A DNA stretch of 52,413 bases, taken from the NCBI GenBank assembly GCA_000153145.1, contig CH672415.1:712695-765107 (forward strand). Direction: 5' to 3'. Within the stretch, counting starts at the first letter, position 1, and every line of letters starts with the position of its first letter. The stretch is from a marine actinobacterium PHSC20C1. GTDB taxonomy: Bacteria > Actinomycetota > Actinomycetes > Actinomycetales > Microbacteriaceae. Below are positions 1-6,615 of the stretch, one piece after another. The position numbers and the translations under genes were made by a program. Under the pieces are notes generated by a model, which searched no databases, had not been told where the DNA came from, and saw only the letters and a list, made by a program, of their open reading frames with translations.

Positions 1-377
1 GGCGCAACAGTCGTAGCCTCACCGACATCGACCGGATGATCGAAATCAAAATCTCGTACGACACCGACACCGACCCCGACCCCGAGTTGGCGTTGGAGAA
101 CACCCGGTTTTGGGCTCCACTCTCGCTCACGCCGGAACAGAAGCATTCCATCGAGGACCCGATCGAGATGGAGGCGGCCGCAGATGCGTTGCCCATCGAG
201 CAGGTCGCGAAACGGTGGATTATCAGCTCAGACTCCGACGAGGTTGTCGCCCCGGTGAAGCCCTACATTGATGCCGGGCTCAACCACCTAGTCTTCCATG
301 GGCCCGGCCACGACCAGAAATGTTTCGTGGAACTGTTCGAGCGGGACATCGCCCCGCGCATCCGCGCCCTCGGCTGA
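1..377 (+). CDS. fgd: F420-dependent glucose-6-phosphate dehydrogenase, C-terminal part (5' end outside window)
   Basis: The reading frame is open from base 3 to the stop at 375-377, with no need for the internal ATG at 36, so this is the 3' end of a longer gene cut by the window edge. The C-terminal sequence contains the stretches [34 protein letters not shown] and [14 protein letters not shown], which I recognise from luciferase-like F420-dependent glucose-6-phosphate dehydrogenases. Those enzymes oxidise glucose-6-phosphate to 6-phosphogluconolactone and reduce coenzyme F420 in the cytosol. The cofactor-binding N-terminal barrel is not visible here. A related F420-dependent oxidoreductase with another substrate is possible, but the match over the last 110 residues is close. 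Confidence 0.85.
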   Translation, partial: RNSRSLTDIDRMIEIKISYDTDTDPDPELALENTRFWAPLSLTPEQKHSIEDPIEMEAAADALPIEQVAKRWIISSDSDEVVAPVKPYIDAGLNHLVFHGPGHDQKCFVELFERDIAPRIRALG

Positions 378-445
378 GGGCACCGCGCCGGCTGAACGCA
401 CCTGATCGCAACGCAATTCAGCTCGGCGAATGGCGAATGACGCTG

Positions 446-511
446 CCGCGCGCACGTTTCTGCGCGACACGCCTCCGAATGGGCGAGCGTCACACTGAAA
501 CGTGCGCGCGG
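446..511. terminator. 14-bp GC-rich inverted repeat between convergent genes
   Basis: CCGCGCGCACGTTT (446-459) is the exact reverse complement of AAACGTGCGCGCGG (498-511), with a 38-nt loop. It sits between the convergent fgd 3' end and the MBL-hydrolase 3' end. The A3/T3 edges give only short U runs in either direction. A bidirectional terminator is the likeliest role, although the loop is long for an intrinsic terminator. Confidence 0.5.
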
Positions 512-521
512 CCGGGCAGAT

Positions 522-1382
522 TCAGTCGCGCGGCGGGGTCGTGCAGGTGCGGGTGGTGGTGGTGGCGAAAAGAAACTCCAGTTGGGCGTGCACGGAATGT
601 TCGGCGGCGAAACGGATGCGCGGGTCCACGTCGGGGTAGACGGTGTCAGTCACTTGCGCCACCAACTCAAGGGGAAAGGCCCGCGACGACACCTGCCCTG
701 CTGCTGCCGACCCTGTTCGCGCGACCCCCGTCGTTGCCGTCTTCGTATTCTGGACACCCTCCACCCCGAGCCGCGCGAGCACGGCACGCACTTCGGAGAG
801 TCGCTGCTGGCGGAGGTCGAGAAGTCGGGTGCACGCCTCGGCCAGTGACGGCAGGTGGGGCCCGTGCCCGGGCAGCACGGTGAGGTTGCCCAGTTCGCGA
901 AGACTTTCGAGCGAGTGCATGTACTCGCCGAGGGAGCCGTCGCCACCCACAATTACGGTGCTGCCGCGGCCCAGGATGGTGTCGCCGGTCAGTACCGCGC
1001 CGCCGTCCGGAAGCAGCAGGCACACCGAGTCGGCGGTGTGCCCGGGGGTCGCCACCACACGGATGCGCACTCCGGCCGCATAAATCAGTTCACCATCGGT
1101 GAGGGGGTTGCCGCCGATACAGTACGCCGGGTCGAGGGCGCGAACGGGCGCCCCGGTCATCCGGTGAATGGTGCTGCTGGCTTCGGTGTGGTCGGAGTGG
1201 TGGTGGGTGATGAGCACCAGTGCCGGGCCGGATGTGGCAAGGATGGCGAGGTGGTCGGCGTCGTCTGGCCCCGGGTCAATAATCACACTCGCTCCGGCCA
1301 CACCAGAGAGCACATAGGTGTTGGTGCCGTCGAGGGTCATTGGTCCGGCGTTGGGGGCCAGCACGGTTCGCACGTCAGCCAT
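522..1382 (-). CDS. MBL-fold metallo-hydrolase
   Basis: This 286-residue protein of the metallo-beta-lactamase superfamily carries the zinc-binding HxHSDH motif at residues 60-65 (THHHSDHTE), a VVATPGHTADSV segment holding the next metal-ligand histidine, the LTGDTILGRG aspartate motif and a late GHGPH motif. The arrangement resembles LACTB2/glyoxalase-II-like hydrolases with a C-terminal helical region. The substrate cannot be told from the sequence. Its ATG overlaps the end of the upstream NUDIX gene by 8 bp, so the two are probably translated from one message. This MBL/NUDIX pairing is common in Actinobacteria and suggests a housekeeping hydrolase. Confidence 0.85.
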   Translation of the reverse strand: MADVRTVLAPNAGPMTLDGTNTYVLSGVAGASVIIDPGPDDADHLAILATSGPALVLITHHHSDHTEASSTIHRMTGAPVRALDPAYCIGGNPLTDGELIYAAGVRIRVVATPGHTADSVCLLLPDGGAVLTGDTILGRGSTVIVGGDGSLGEYMHSLESLRELGNLTVLPGHGPHLPSLAEACTRLLDLRQQRLSEVRAVLARLGVEGVQNTKTATTGVARTGSAAAGQVSSRAFPLELVAQVTDTVYPDVDPRIRFAAEHSVHAQLEFLFATTTTRTCTTPPRD

Positions 1383-2172
1383 TAGGGCGTCCTTCTTTGG
1401 TACGGGTGTGGTGCCGGTCGGGCGGAGGTGCGGTGTGTTCGGTCACCCCGTAGCCGGCCTCGGCGGAGATGACCGCGACGGCGGTACCGTCACGAACTTC
1501 GACGGTGGGGGTGACGGTAAAGGGCTGGCGTGCCCGGGCGGCATCCATAGCCTCCTGCACGGTGGTACTTTCGGCGAGCCGCATCAGGTTGAGCAGCGTC
1601 GGGAAGATGATGCTGCTCTCGCCCGCTTGCGCACGCTTCACCATTTGCGCGGGGAGTGCCCACTCGCAATCGACCGTTTCGCCCCCGTCGGCGATTGGGT
1701 GCTGCCCGTTCGGTGCGACGGCCACAAAGAAGCGGGTGTCGAACCGTCGGGGGGCCACCACTGGGGTTACCCAGTGCCCGAAGTGCACGGTGTCGTCGAG
1801 GTGCAGCAGACCGCCCGAACGCTGCACCACCTTCAGGAATGCGGCATCCGTTCGTTCCTGCTGCTCAACCGGGGTACCGTCGGTTCTTACCGCCGATAGC
1901 AGGGCGGTTTCTTCGAAGGTTTCGCGGATGGCGGCGATGCGCAGGGCGCGCTCTAGCGGCGGCAGCTGGCTGCCGCTGGCGAGCAACGGCATCCAGTTGT
2001 CGCTGTGGTCGTCGGCATCGACGGCGCCCCCAGGAAAGACGAGGGCGGATGGGAACACCGCGTGCGCATTCCGGCGCACCATGAGCACCTCGAGCGGGTT
2101 ATCCCGGATGAGTACCATGGTGGCGGCGAGGCGGGGGGGCTGTGGTGGGGTCATTTTTGGGGCTCCTGACAT
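1375..2172 (-). CDS. NUDIX hydrolase
   Basis: This 265-residue protein has a Nudix fold. The segment ALVFPGGAVDADDH is followed, after an insertion, by AIRETFEETALL, which keeps the REx2EE core that binds the catalytic Mg ions. The spacing between the GG and the RE is longer than in the canonical 23-residue box, as seen in NUDT19/RppH-distant actinobacterial members. The family hydrolyses nucleoside diphosphates linked to another moiety, possibly CoA derivatives, but the substrate here is not known. It is the first gene of a two-gene operon with the MBL hydrolase. The island begins directly upstream of its start. Confidence 0.85.
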   Translation of the reverse strand: MSGAPKMTPPQPPRLAATMVLIRDNPLEVLMVRRNAHAVFPSALVFPGGAVDADDHSDNWMPLLASGSQLPPLERALRIAAIRETFEETALLSAVRTDGTPVEQQERTDAAFLKVVQRSGGLLHLDDTVHFGHWVTPVVAPRRFDTRFFVAVAPNGQHPIADGGETVDCEWALPAQMVKRAQAGESSIIFPTLLNLMRLAESTTVQEAMDAARARQPFTVTPTVEVRDGTAVAVISAEAGYGVTEHTAPPPDRHHTRTKEGRPNG

Positions 2173-2207
2173 GAGTGTGGGTCAGGGTTTCTGTGGTATA
2201 GGAGGGG

Positions 2208-2342
2208 GCATGGGTAACCCGATAGGTTTGGAATTTCTCACAAGCCTAGACCTGCTCGGAGTTACCCATGCGTGCCACTACCCTACTGAATCGCGTCCTT
2301 GATTTGCCCGGAAGTGGCTGGGTTGTTGCGCCCCGGGTTTAA
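2208..2342 (+). mobile_element. ISL3-type insertion sequence remnant (left end and first 24 codons)
   Basis: GCATGGGTAAC (2208-2218) is repeated inverted as GTTACCCATGC (2261-2271). An ATG at 2268 inside the second arm opens a 24-codon frame, MRATTLLNRVLDLPG and onward to a TAA at 2340-2342. That opening resembles the N-terminus of ISL3-family transposases as I recall it (M-R-x-T-T-x-x-N-R-x-L-x-L-P-G). Everything after it is missing, because the start of an IS3 element follows at once. This marks the left edge of the accessory region. Confidence 0.5.
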
Positions 2343-2378
2343 TGGAGGTTCTTGATCACCTGAAAGGTTGAGAAGCAA

Positions 2379-2699
2379 ATGCCAGCATTGAAGAAGTATC
2401 CGACCGAGCTGAAAGAGCGCGCGGTCCGGCTCGTAACCGAGGCGCGTGGTGGTCCCGGCGGTGACCGCGGTGCATGCTCGCGTATCGGCCAGCAGCTCGG
2501 TATTCCCTCCGACACGGTGCGAGGCTGGGTCCAACGCTCGGAGATTGATGGCGGTACCCGGCCAGGAACGACCACCGATGACGCGGCCCGGCTGATCGAG
2601 CTTGAGAGGGAGAATCGCGAGTTGCGTCGGGCGAATGCGATCCTGCGGAGCGCGTCGGCTTTCTTCGTGGCGGAGCCAGGCCGCTCACACAACAGATGA
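2379..2699 (+). CDS. IS3-family transposase OrfA
   Basis: The 106-residue protein begins PALKKYPTELKERAVRLV, the typical HTH-bearing start of OrfA in IS3-family elements, and contains GIPSDTVRGWVQRSEIDGG. It ends with a leucine-zipper-like LIELERENRELRRANAIL helix. OrfA binds the IS ends and, after a programmed frameshift, is fused to OrfB. The 4-bp overlap with OrfB (2696-2699) fits that arrangement. The segment 2322-2378 upstream (GCCCCGGGTTT onward) is probably the left IS end. The reading frame is intact, but its partner is broken, so the element is unlikely to move on its own. Confidence 0.85.
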   Translation: MPALKKYPTELKERAVRLVTEARGGPGGDRGACSRIGQQLGIPSDTVRGWVQRSEIDGGTRPGTTTDDAARLIELERENRELRRANAILRSASAFFVAEPGRSHNR

Positions 2700-3109
2700 T
2701 CGATTACGTCGATGCGAACAAGGACGAATTCGGGGTCGAGCCGATCTGCAGCCAACTGCCGATCGCCCCGCAAACCTACTACGCAGCCCGGAACAGGCCG
2801 CCCTCAAAACGCGCCGTCAGTGACGAGGAGACCGCGGTGAAGATCCACACTGTGCACAGGAAGAACTACGGCGTCTATGGTGTCCGGAAGGTGCATGCGC
2901 AGCTGAAGCGAGACGGCCACCCGGTCGCCAGATGCACGGTCGAGCGGTTGATGCGTCGCGAGGGATTACGGGGCGTCTCACGGCGCAAGGGGCCACGGAC
3001 GACTGTTGCTGGGCCGTTCAGTGAGCGCCCTGGCGATCTCGTCGACCGACGCTTCACCGCACCGGCACCGGACTGCCTCTAGGTGGCCGACATTACGTAT
3101 TCGGCTCAG
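2696..3109 (+). pseudogene. IS3-family transposase OrfB, nonsense-mutated and truncated
   Basis: The frame encodes the N-terminal HTH_21 region of an IS3 OrfB (KNYGVYGVRKVHAQL, CTVERLMRREGLRGV, RRKGPRTT). At 3080-3082 a TAG replaces the tryptophan expected in the L-W-V-A-D-I-T-Y motif. Beyond it VADITYS is still readable, and this holds the first aspartate of the DDE catalytic triad. The similarity stops at about 3105, just before an 11-bp inverted repeat that belongs to the neighbouring recombinase. The rest of the DDE domain and the right IS end are absent, so the transposase is inactive. Confidence 0.85.
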
Positions 3110-3116
3110 TCCCCGG

Positions 3117-3182
3117 TTATGTGCAGTTGTGTCGGAGGTCCACGTGCTGCGTGGGGATTCCCGTTGCCGTGACTGCACATAA
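3117..3182. repeat. 11-bp inverted repeat at the 3' side of the tyrosine recombinase
   Basis: TTATGTGCAGT (3117-3127) and ACTGCACATAA (3172-3182) are exact reverse complements 44 nt apart, enclosing a small hairpin (CCACG…CGTGG). The right arm abuts the stop codon of the recombinase gene and the left arm abuts the broken IS3 OrfB. This placement suggests the end of the element mobilised by the recombinase, or its binding arms, rather than a terminator, because there is no U run. Confidence 0.55.
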
Positions 3183-4184
3183 TCAGAGGCCTTTCAGGAA
3201 GCCGAGGAGACGGTCGCCGGGTTGGAATCGGTTGGGTGTAGGGCTGGGATCGGGCAGGTGTTCCAGTACTGCTTCTTTGGCGGCGAGGTCGGCTTCGAGA
3301 TATTGCTGCGTGGTCGCCGGGCTGGAATGCCCCAACCATAAGGCGATCGTTGCCAGGTCTGTTCCGGACTGGAGCAGGTGCATCGCGGTCGCGTGGCGTA
3401 GCGTGTGCGGTGAAATGTGCTGGCCCCGCAGCGACGGGCAGCCCTGTTCGGCTATGGCGACGGCGCGATCGAGTCGGTCACGCACTCCTGACCGCGACAT
3501 CGGGGCGCCGGCCTTGTTGGGGAACACGGGCGCGTCGGGCGCGGTGTTGATCCTGCCCAGCCAGGAACGTAGGTCGCTGGCGGTGTTCTTCCAGAGCGGG
3601 ATGACACGTTGTTTGCGGCCCTTGCCGTGCAGGTGGACCGCGCTCTGACGGTCGGCCAAGATGTCACTCACGCGTAGCGCAGTGATTTCTGAGACGCGTG
3701 CACCGGTGTTGTAGGTGGTGGCGAGCATGACTGCGTCTCGGCGACCGCTCCAGGTGTTGCGGTCGGGGGCGGCCAAGATGGCGGTGATCTGCTCACGGGA
3801 GAGGTAGCCGAGCACTGGCCGGTCGAACCGTTTGGCTCCGATAGCCAACACCCGGCTGGTGATCGGTAGCGATGCCGGGTCTCGCACTGCGGCGTAACGC
3901 ATAAATGAGTGGATCGCTGCCAAGCGCACGTTGCGGGTCCGGGCACTGTTGTGGCGTTCGGTCTCCAGATAGTCGAAGAAGTCCAAGACCAGGGGCGCGT
4001 CCAAATCGGCCATCTGCAGTGTCGAGGGCGACGTGCCGGTGCGTTTCTCGATATAGCTGAACAGCAATTCGAACGCGTCGCGGTAGCTTTCGATGGTGCG
4101 GGCGCTGGCGCCGCGCTGGTCAACCAGACGCCGCAGGAAGAAGTCCTGTACCAGTTGTGGGAACTCGATCTGTGGGGCCCTCAT
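3183..4184 (-). CDS. Tyrosine recombinase/integrase, RIT- or Tn554-type
   Basis: This 333-residue recombinase has an N-terminal SAM-like core-binding domain (about 1-110) and a C-terminal catalytic domain. Visible catalytic parts are TGARVSEITALRVSD (first Arg), HISPHTLRHATAMHLL (H-x-x-R), LGHSSPATTQQYLEAD (His/Trp position and Tyr nucleophile) and HGKGRKQR with its lysine. The ATG at 4184 was chosen because it overlaps the stop of the upstream recombinase remnant (ATGA). The frame stays open further upstream to 4697, but that extension has no family similarity. The position as last gene of a recombinase series resembles recombinase-in-trio or Tn554 organisations. It catalyses site-specific strand exchange. 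Confidence 0.85.
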   Translation of the reverse strand: MRAPQIEFPQLVQDFFLRRLVDQRGASARTIESYRDAFELLFSYIEKRTGTSPSTLQMADLDAPLVLDFFDYLETERHNSARTRNVRLAAIHSFMRYAAVRDPASLPITSRVLAIGAKRFDRPVLGYLSREQITAILAAPDRNTWSGRRDAVMLATTYNTGARVSEITALRVSDILADRQSAVHLHGKGRKQRVIPLWKNTASDLRSWLGRINTAPDAPVFPNKAGAPMSRSGVRDRLDRAVAIAEQGCPSLRGQHISPHTLRHATAMHLLQSGTDLATIALWLGHSSPATTQQYLEADLAAKEAVLEHLPDPSPTPNRFQPGDRLLGFLKGL

Positions 4185-4372
4185 GACACACCTGCCCCAC
4201 GGTCGGCGAAGGCTTCGAAACGGGCCGAGATGATGTTCATCAGTTCCGGAACAGCGGAGAAATACCAGTAGAGGTTGCGCACTTCCATGTGACCCATATA
4301 GGTCGCTAGCACCACGATTCTGGCATCGACATTGACGTCTTGGGCGTGCCAAGTCTGGATCCGCCGGACCAC
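4181..4372 (-). pseudogene. C-terminal stump of a second tyrosine recombinase
   Basis: The last 63 codons before the stop at 4181-4183 read VVRRIQTWHAQ, then VDARIVVLATYMGHMEV, then NLYWYFSAVPELM. This matches the end of a tyrosine recombinase: the LGH-like box is MGHMEV and the tyrosine nucleophile lies in the YWYFSAVPEL segment. Sequence before about codon 4372 is unrelated, so the gene has lost its core-binding domain and most of the catalytic domain. Its ATGA overlap with the downstream recombinase shows the two were once co-translated. The frame could start at 4513, but a functional product is not expected. Confidence 0.75.
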
Positions 4373-4559
4373 CGGTGAACCTACCGGAAATCCCGGACAG
4401 TTCGGTTCGGTAAACCGTCCCGAATCCCCCGTTGACCTCACCAACGAACCTCTCAGCGAAATAGAGGTGCAGATCAGGCAGGTGTCGGCGGAGGCTGGCC
4501 TGTCGGGTGTCATGCCAGGAATCCTGGAGATGCTTCACGCTGCCGAGTAGATTCGAGTC

Positions 4560-4676
4560 GTGGATGAGCTCGGAGCAACGCCAAACTGTCCCGACTGCCT
4601 GTGCTGCATGGCGGTCGCCGGGTCTGTCGAACGCCCCTACTGGGCGTGTGAGTCGTGTGGGCTGGTCAAGCTCTGA
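4560..4676 (+). CDS. Possible 38-residue zinc-ribbon protein
   Basis: A GTG-initiated frame (in-frame stop just upstream at 4548) encodes 38 residues with two cysteine pairs: CPDC at 10-13 (followed by CC at 15-16) and CESCG at 30-34. The aromatic PYW segment lies between them and the C-terminus is GLVKL. This is the pattern of a minimal zinc ribbon. It overlaps the 3' end of the convergent XRE gene by 40 bp. It could equally be the tail of a larger gene destroyed by the rearrangement. No function is claimed. Confidence 0.4.
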   Translation: MDELGATPNCPDCLCCMAVAGSVERPYWACESCGLVKL

Positions 4677-5188
4677 TCGGTAGCCACGCCGAACCACCTA
4701 AGTGCATCACCGTCAACCTCTTCAGCTTCTTCTAGCTGCCCGATCTCGTTCAACCAGGAGGGTTTTGGTGCACCCGTTGAGTCCAGACGGAAGAAGACCA
4801 CTCCGGCGATCGCCATGTCCCAGTCGAGGTGTTCAGTCGTTGGCGGCCGCGAGTGCGTCAGCGCTATGGCGGTTGCGTCATCCGCCCTCCACAGTCCGGC
4901 GCTGAAATCATGAAGCTCCCGGCCCGCGTCGTTGGGTCGTTGTCGCGCAAGCCATCTCCGCATTCTGATTGCCGCGTCGAGCGCTGTGAGCTCCACTGAG
5001 TCGATGGCGACCATTTGATGCCCCATTGTCGCCATCAGCCTGTCGAGTGTCCTGGTGCGGGTGTCACGGCTGCCTGACTCCACGTGGGAGATGAGTGACT
5101 GGTCGGTTGCAGATGCTTTCGCGAGTTCAACCTGGCTCATCCCAGACGTCTGGCGTGCGGCGCGGAGCTGGTGGGCAGTATTTGGCAT
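4637..5188 (-). CDS. XRE-family helix-turn-helix regulator
   Basis: The start at 5188 is preceded by AAAAAGGAC on the coding strand. The resulting 183-residue protein begins with a Cro/C1-type HTH at about residues 5-60 (QLRAARQTSGMSQVELAKAS…SLISHVESGSR, then TLDRLMATMG). The C-terminal 120 residues (ALDAAIRMRRWLARQRP, WDMAIAGVVFF) form an unknown domain. It lies divergent to a small MerR/excisionase-type HTH gene across a 68-bp shared region, as in repressor/excisionase or toxin-antitoxin switches of mobile elements. It probably autoregulates. Its target is unknown. Confidence 0.75.
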   Translation of the reverse strand: MPNTAHQLRAARQTSGMSQVELAKASATDQSLISHVESGSRDTRTRTLDRLMATMGHQMVAIDSVELTALDAAIRMRRWLARQRPNDAGRELHDFSAGLWRADDATAIALTHSRPPTTEHLDWDMAIAGVVFFRLDSTGAPKPSWLNEIGQLEEAEEVDGDALRWFGVATDQSLTSPHDSHAQ

Positions 5189-5256
5189 CGTGTCCTTTTT
5201 ATGGTCAATACGCCAAGAGTAACAAGTGGACGTGGGGTGCCACGCATAGCTCCTGT

Positions 5257-5475
5257 ATGACGACAGCAACCCTCACCCCAACCCCGGCCGTGCCAACTGA
5301 ATGGATTACCGTTCAGGAAGCTGCGGAACGTTACCGCTGCTCAACGAAGACGATTCGCCGCTGGATCTACGACGGAATCATCAAGGCGAAGCGTGTCGGG
5401 CCACGCCTGATCAGAATTGATGCCGGCTCTCTTGAAAACATGGGTGAAGAGATGGCGTACCGCGACAACGAGTAG
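5257..5475 (+). CDS. Excisionase-like helix-turn-helix (HTH_17) protein
   Basis: The protein has 72 residues from the ATG at 5257. WITVQEAAERYRCSTKTIRRWIYDG and KAKRVGPRLIRID form a MerR-like winged HTH of the HTH_17/excisionase class, followed by a short tail ending YRDNE. Such proteins act as recombination directionality factors or DNA-binding regulators in integrated elements. The divergent placement beside the XRE regulator and the nearby recombinase support an element-control role. The frame is open further upstream, but that part is antisense to the XRE gene. Confidence 0.75.
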   Translation: MTTATLTPTPAVPTEWITVQEAAERYRCSTKTIRRWIYDGIIKAKRVGPRLIRIDAGSLENMGEEMAYRDNE

Positions 5476-5478
5476 CGG

Positions 5479-5502
5479 CGTTCGCCTCAACGTTCGCCTC
5501 AA
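5479..5502. repeat. Tandem 12-bp duplication
   Basis: CGTTCGCCTCAA occurs twice in direct succession (5479-5490, 5491-5502), immediately after the HTH_17 stop and just before the 3' end of the convergent unknown gene. It looks like a small slippage or duplication event. Confidence 0.7.
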
Positions 5503-5505
5503 CGC

Positions 5506-5991
5506 TCAGGTTTGGCAACTGCTCGCCGTTGAGCTCGCGGAACTCGCCACTCGACGGGTGGCCCAGTCTCGCTCCCGAGTGAGGATATTTTTGTCGCGGA
5601 AGTTCTGTGGTGTGTGGTCGCGGACGAAGTCCCTGTATTCCTCGGATGCGCCATCGCCGCGCCACAACCATTCGGTCGGCACAGGCTTCGTATCGGTCAT
5701 CCATGCCAAAGGCATTTCACCTCGGCAAGACAGCGCGTAGGCGAAAGCGGTCGCGATCAAGGTCTCATATCGTGAGTCTCTAATCGGGTCGGGAGCTTCG
5801 AGAACATCCAGCGGTATTTTTGAATACTCCGGTGCCTGAATGAGGCGACTGATCGCCTCTGTCAGATGGCCGATCGCGGCCGGTTCGTCACCGAACTCAA
5901 GGGCACGCTCAACCGCGGTTGCGGTGGCTGCCGCAGAGATAAACCTGGGCTCGGGTTCCATAGGGCCAACATTAGTGATCTCGCGGCGCAT
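5506..5991 (-). CDS. Unknown protein next to XRE/HTH genes
   Basis: This 161-residue protein is one I cannot assign to a named family. It contains an alanine-rich helix (ISAAATATAVERALEFGD), a segment RYETLIATAFAYALSCRG followed by MPLAWMTD and EWLWRG, and a charged end, RDKNILTRERDW. The layout (small helical N-terminus, then a G-x-x-P-x-A-W-like box and a C-terminal F-R-D-x-x-I-x-x-x-R segment) recalls domains found fused to or beside XRE regulators in Actinobacteria. That resemblance is from memory only. The last 15 residues are low-complexity (SSASSTASSCQT), which may reflect a 3' frameshift. Its start codon lies at the edge of the island's left direct repeat. Confidence 0.6.
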   Translation of the reverse strand: MRREITNVGPMEPEPRFISAAATATAVERALEFGDEPAAIGHLTEAISRLIQAPEYSKIPLDVLEAPDPIRDSRYETLIATAFAYALSCRGEMPLAWMTDTKPVPTEWLWRGDGASEEYRDFVRDHTPQNFRDKNILTRERDWATRRVASSASSTASSCQT

Positions 5992-6193
5992 AACACTCCT
6001 ATGGGCTGCGGGTTAGCTTGAAAGCGGAGCCGTTATGTAGACATGGCTGGAGGCGACCAAACGGCTGAATCCGGGGCAAAACCGGCAGAAGATAACTCCC
6101 AAATGATACTTAAGGGGGCAAAAAACACCCCCCGCACCAAAAATCCCTCGGAATTACGGACGCTTCTCAGCGAGCTATACCGCGATCGAACCA
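5985..6193. repeat. Left copy of the imperfect ~210-bp island repeat, with decayed tRNA-Val 3' end
   Basis: This stretch aligns along its length with 11430-11642. Shared blocks are GACATGGCTGGA, CTGAAT-CCGGGCAAAA, AGATAAC, TACTTAAG/TGCTTAAG, CAAAAAACACCCCC and AGCGAGCTATACCGCGATCGAACCA versus AGTGAGCGATACTGGGATCGAACCA. The last block equals the T-arm and acceptor 3' end of the minus-strand tRNA-Val(GAC) with several substitutions. The terminator hairpin of the right copy has decayed here. Its orientation is the same as the right copy, as expected for an att duplication made by integration at the tRNA 3' end. Confidence 0.7.
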
Positions 6194-6602
6194 AAGTAAT
6201 TGATGCTGATAAGTAATTAGTTCACGAATGAAGCCACCGTGATAAATCTCGCGTCCTTATCCGCGCAATACGCACTGATTTCACTAAAGGAAAACCTCCA
6301 CTTGGAGCAGGATCACAGATACAACAGCGACGACCCGAACTCCGCACGCACCGATGTCCGAGGCCGAGGTATACGAGGCCTCACAATTACGATAAACACT
6401 CAGACCATCATCAAGTAACGCCATCAGCAGAGCGGTGCGCGATTACCGCGAGGGCTAGGTTGAGCGGACTTTGACTCAGCACTATCGCTTGGGTGATTGA
6501 CGGCTCCAAATTCTGCACCTATCCATCTGAAGTATTGAAGCCGCTACGCTGACGACGGGCAATGTAAACAACTTCAATATTTCCGCTTGCCACATAGCCT
6601 CC
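6194..6602. other. Gene-free stretch upstream of the restriction endonuclease
   Basis: No credible coding frame is seen on either strand, and base composition is visibly less GC-rich than in the core. It must contain the promoter of the endonuclease gene. An AAGGAG ribosome-binding site follows at 6603-6608. No convincing -35/-10 pair or repeat was found. Confidence 0.5.
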
Positions 6603-6615
6603 AAGGAGCTCCAGC

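Noticed and set aside
320-883. Plus-strand Arg/Pro-rich open frame of 187 codons
   Set aside because: It runs antisense to the MBL hydrolase, has biased composition and no family features. High-GC DNA gives such frames routinely.
4185-4697. Upstream extension of the tyrosine recombinase to a 504-residue protein
   Set aside because: The extra 171 residues show no recombinase features, and the ATG at 4184 overlaps the stop of the second recombinase stump (ATGA), which is the natural start.
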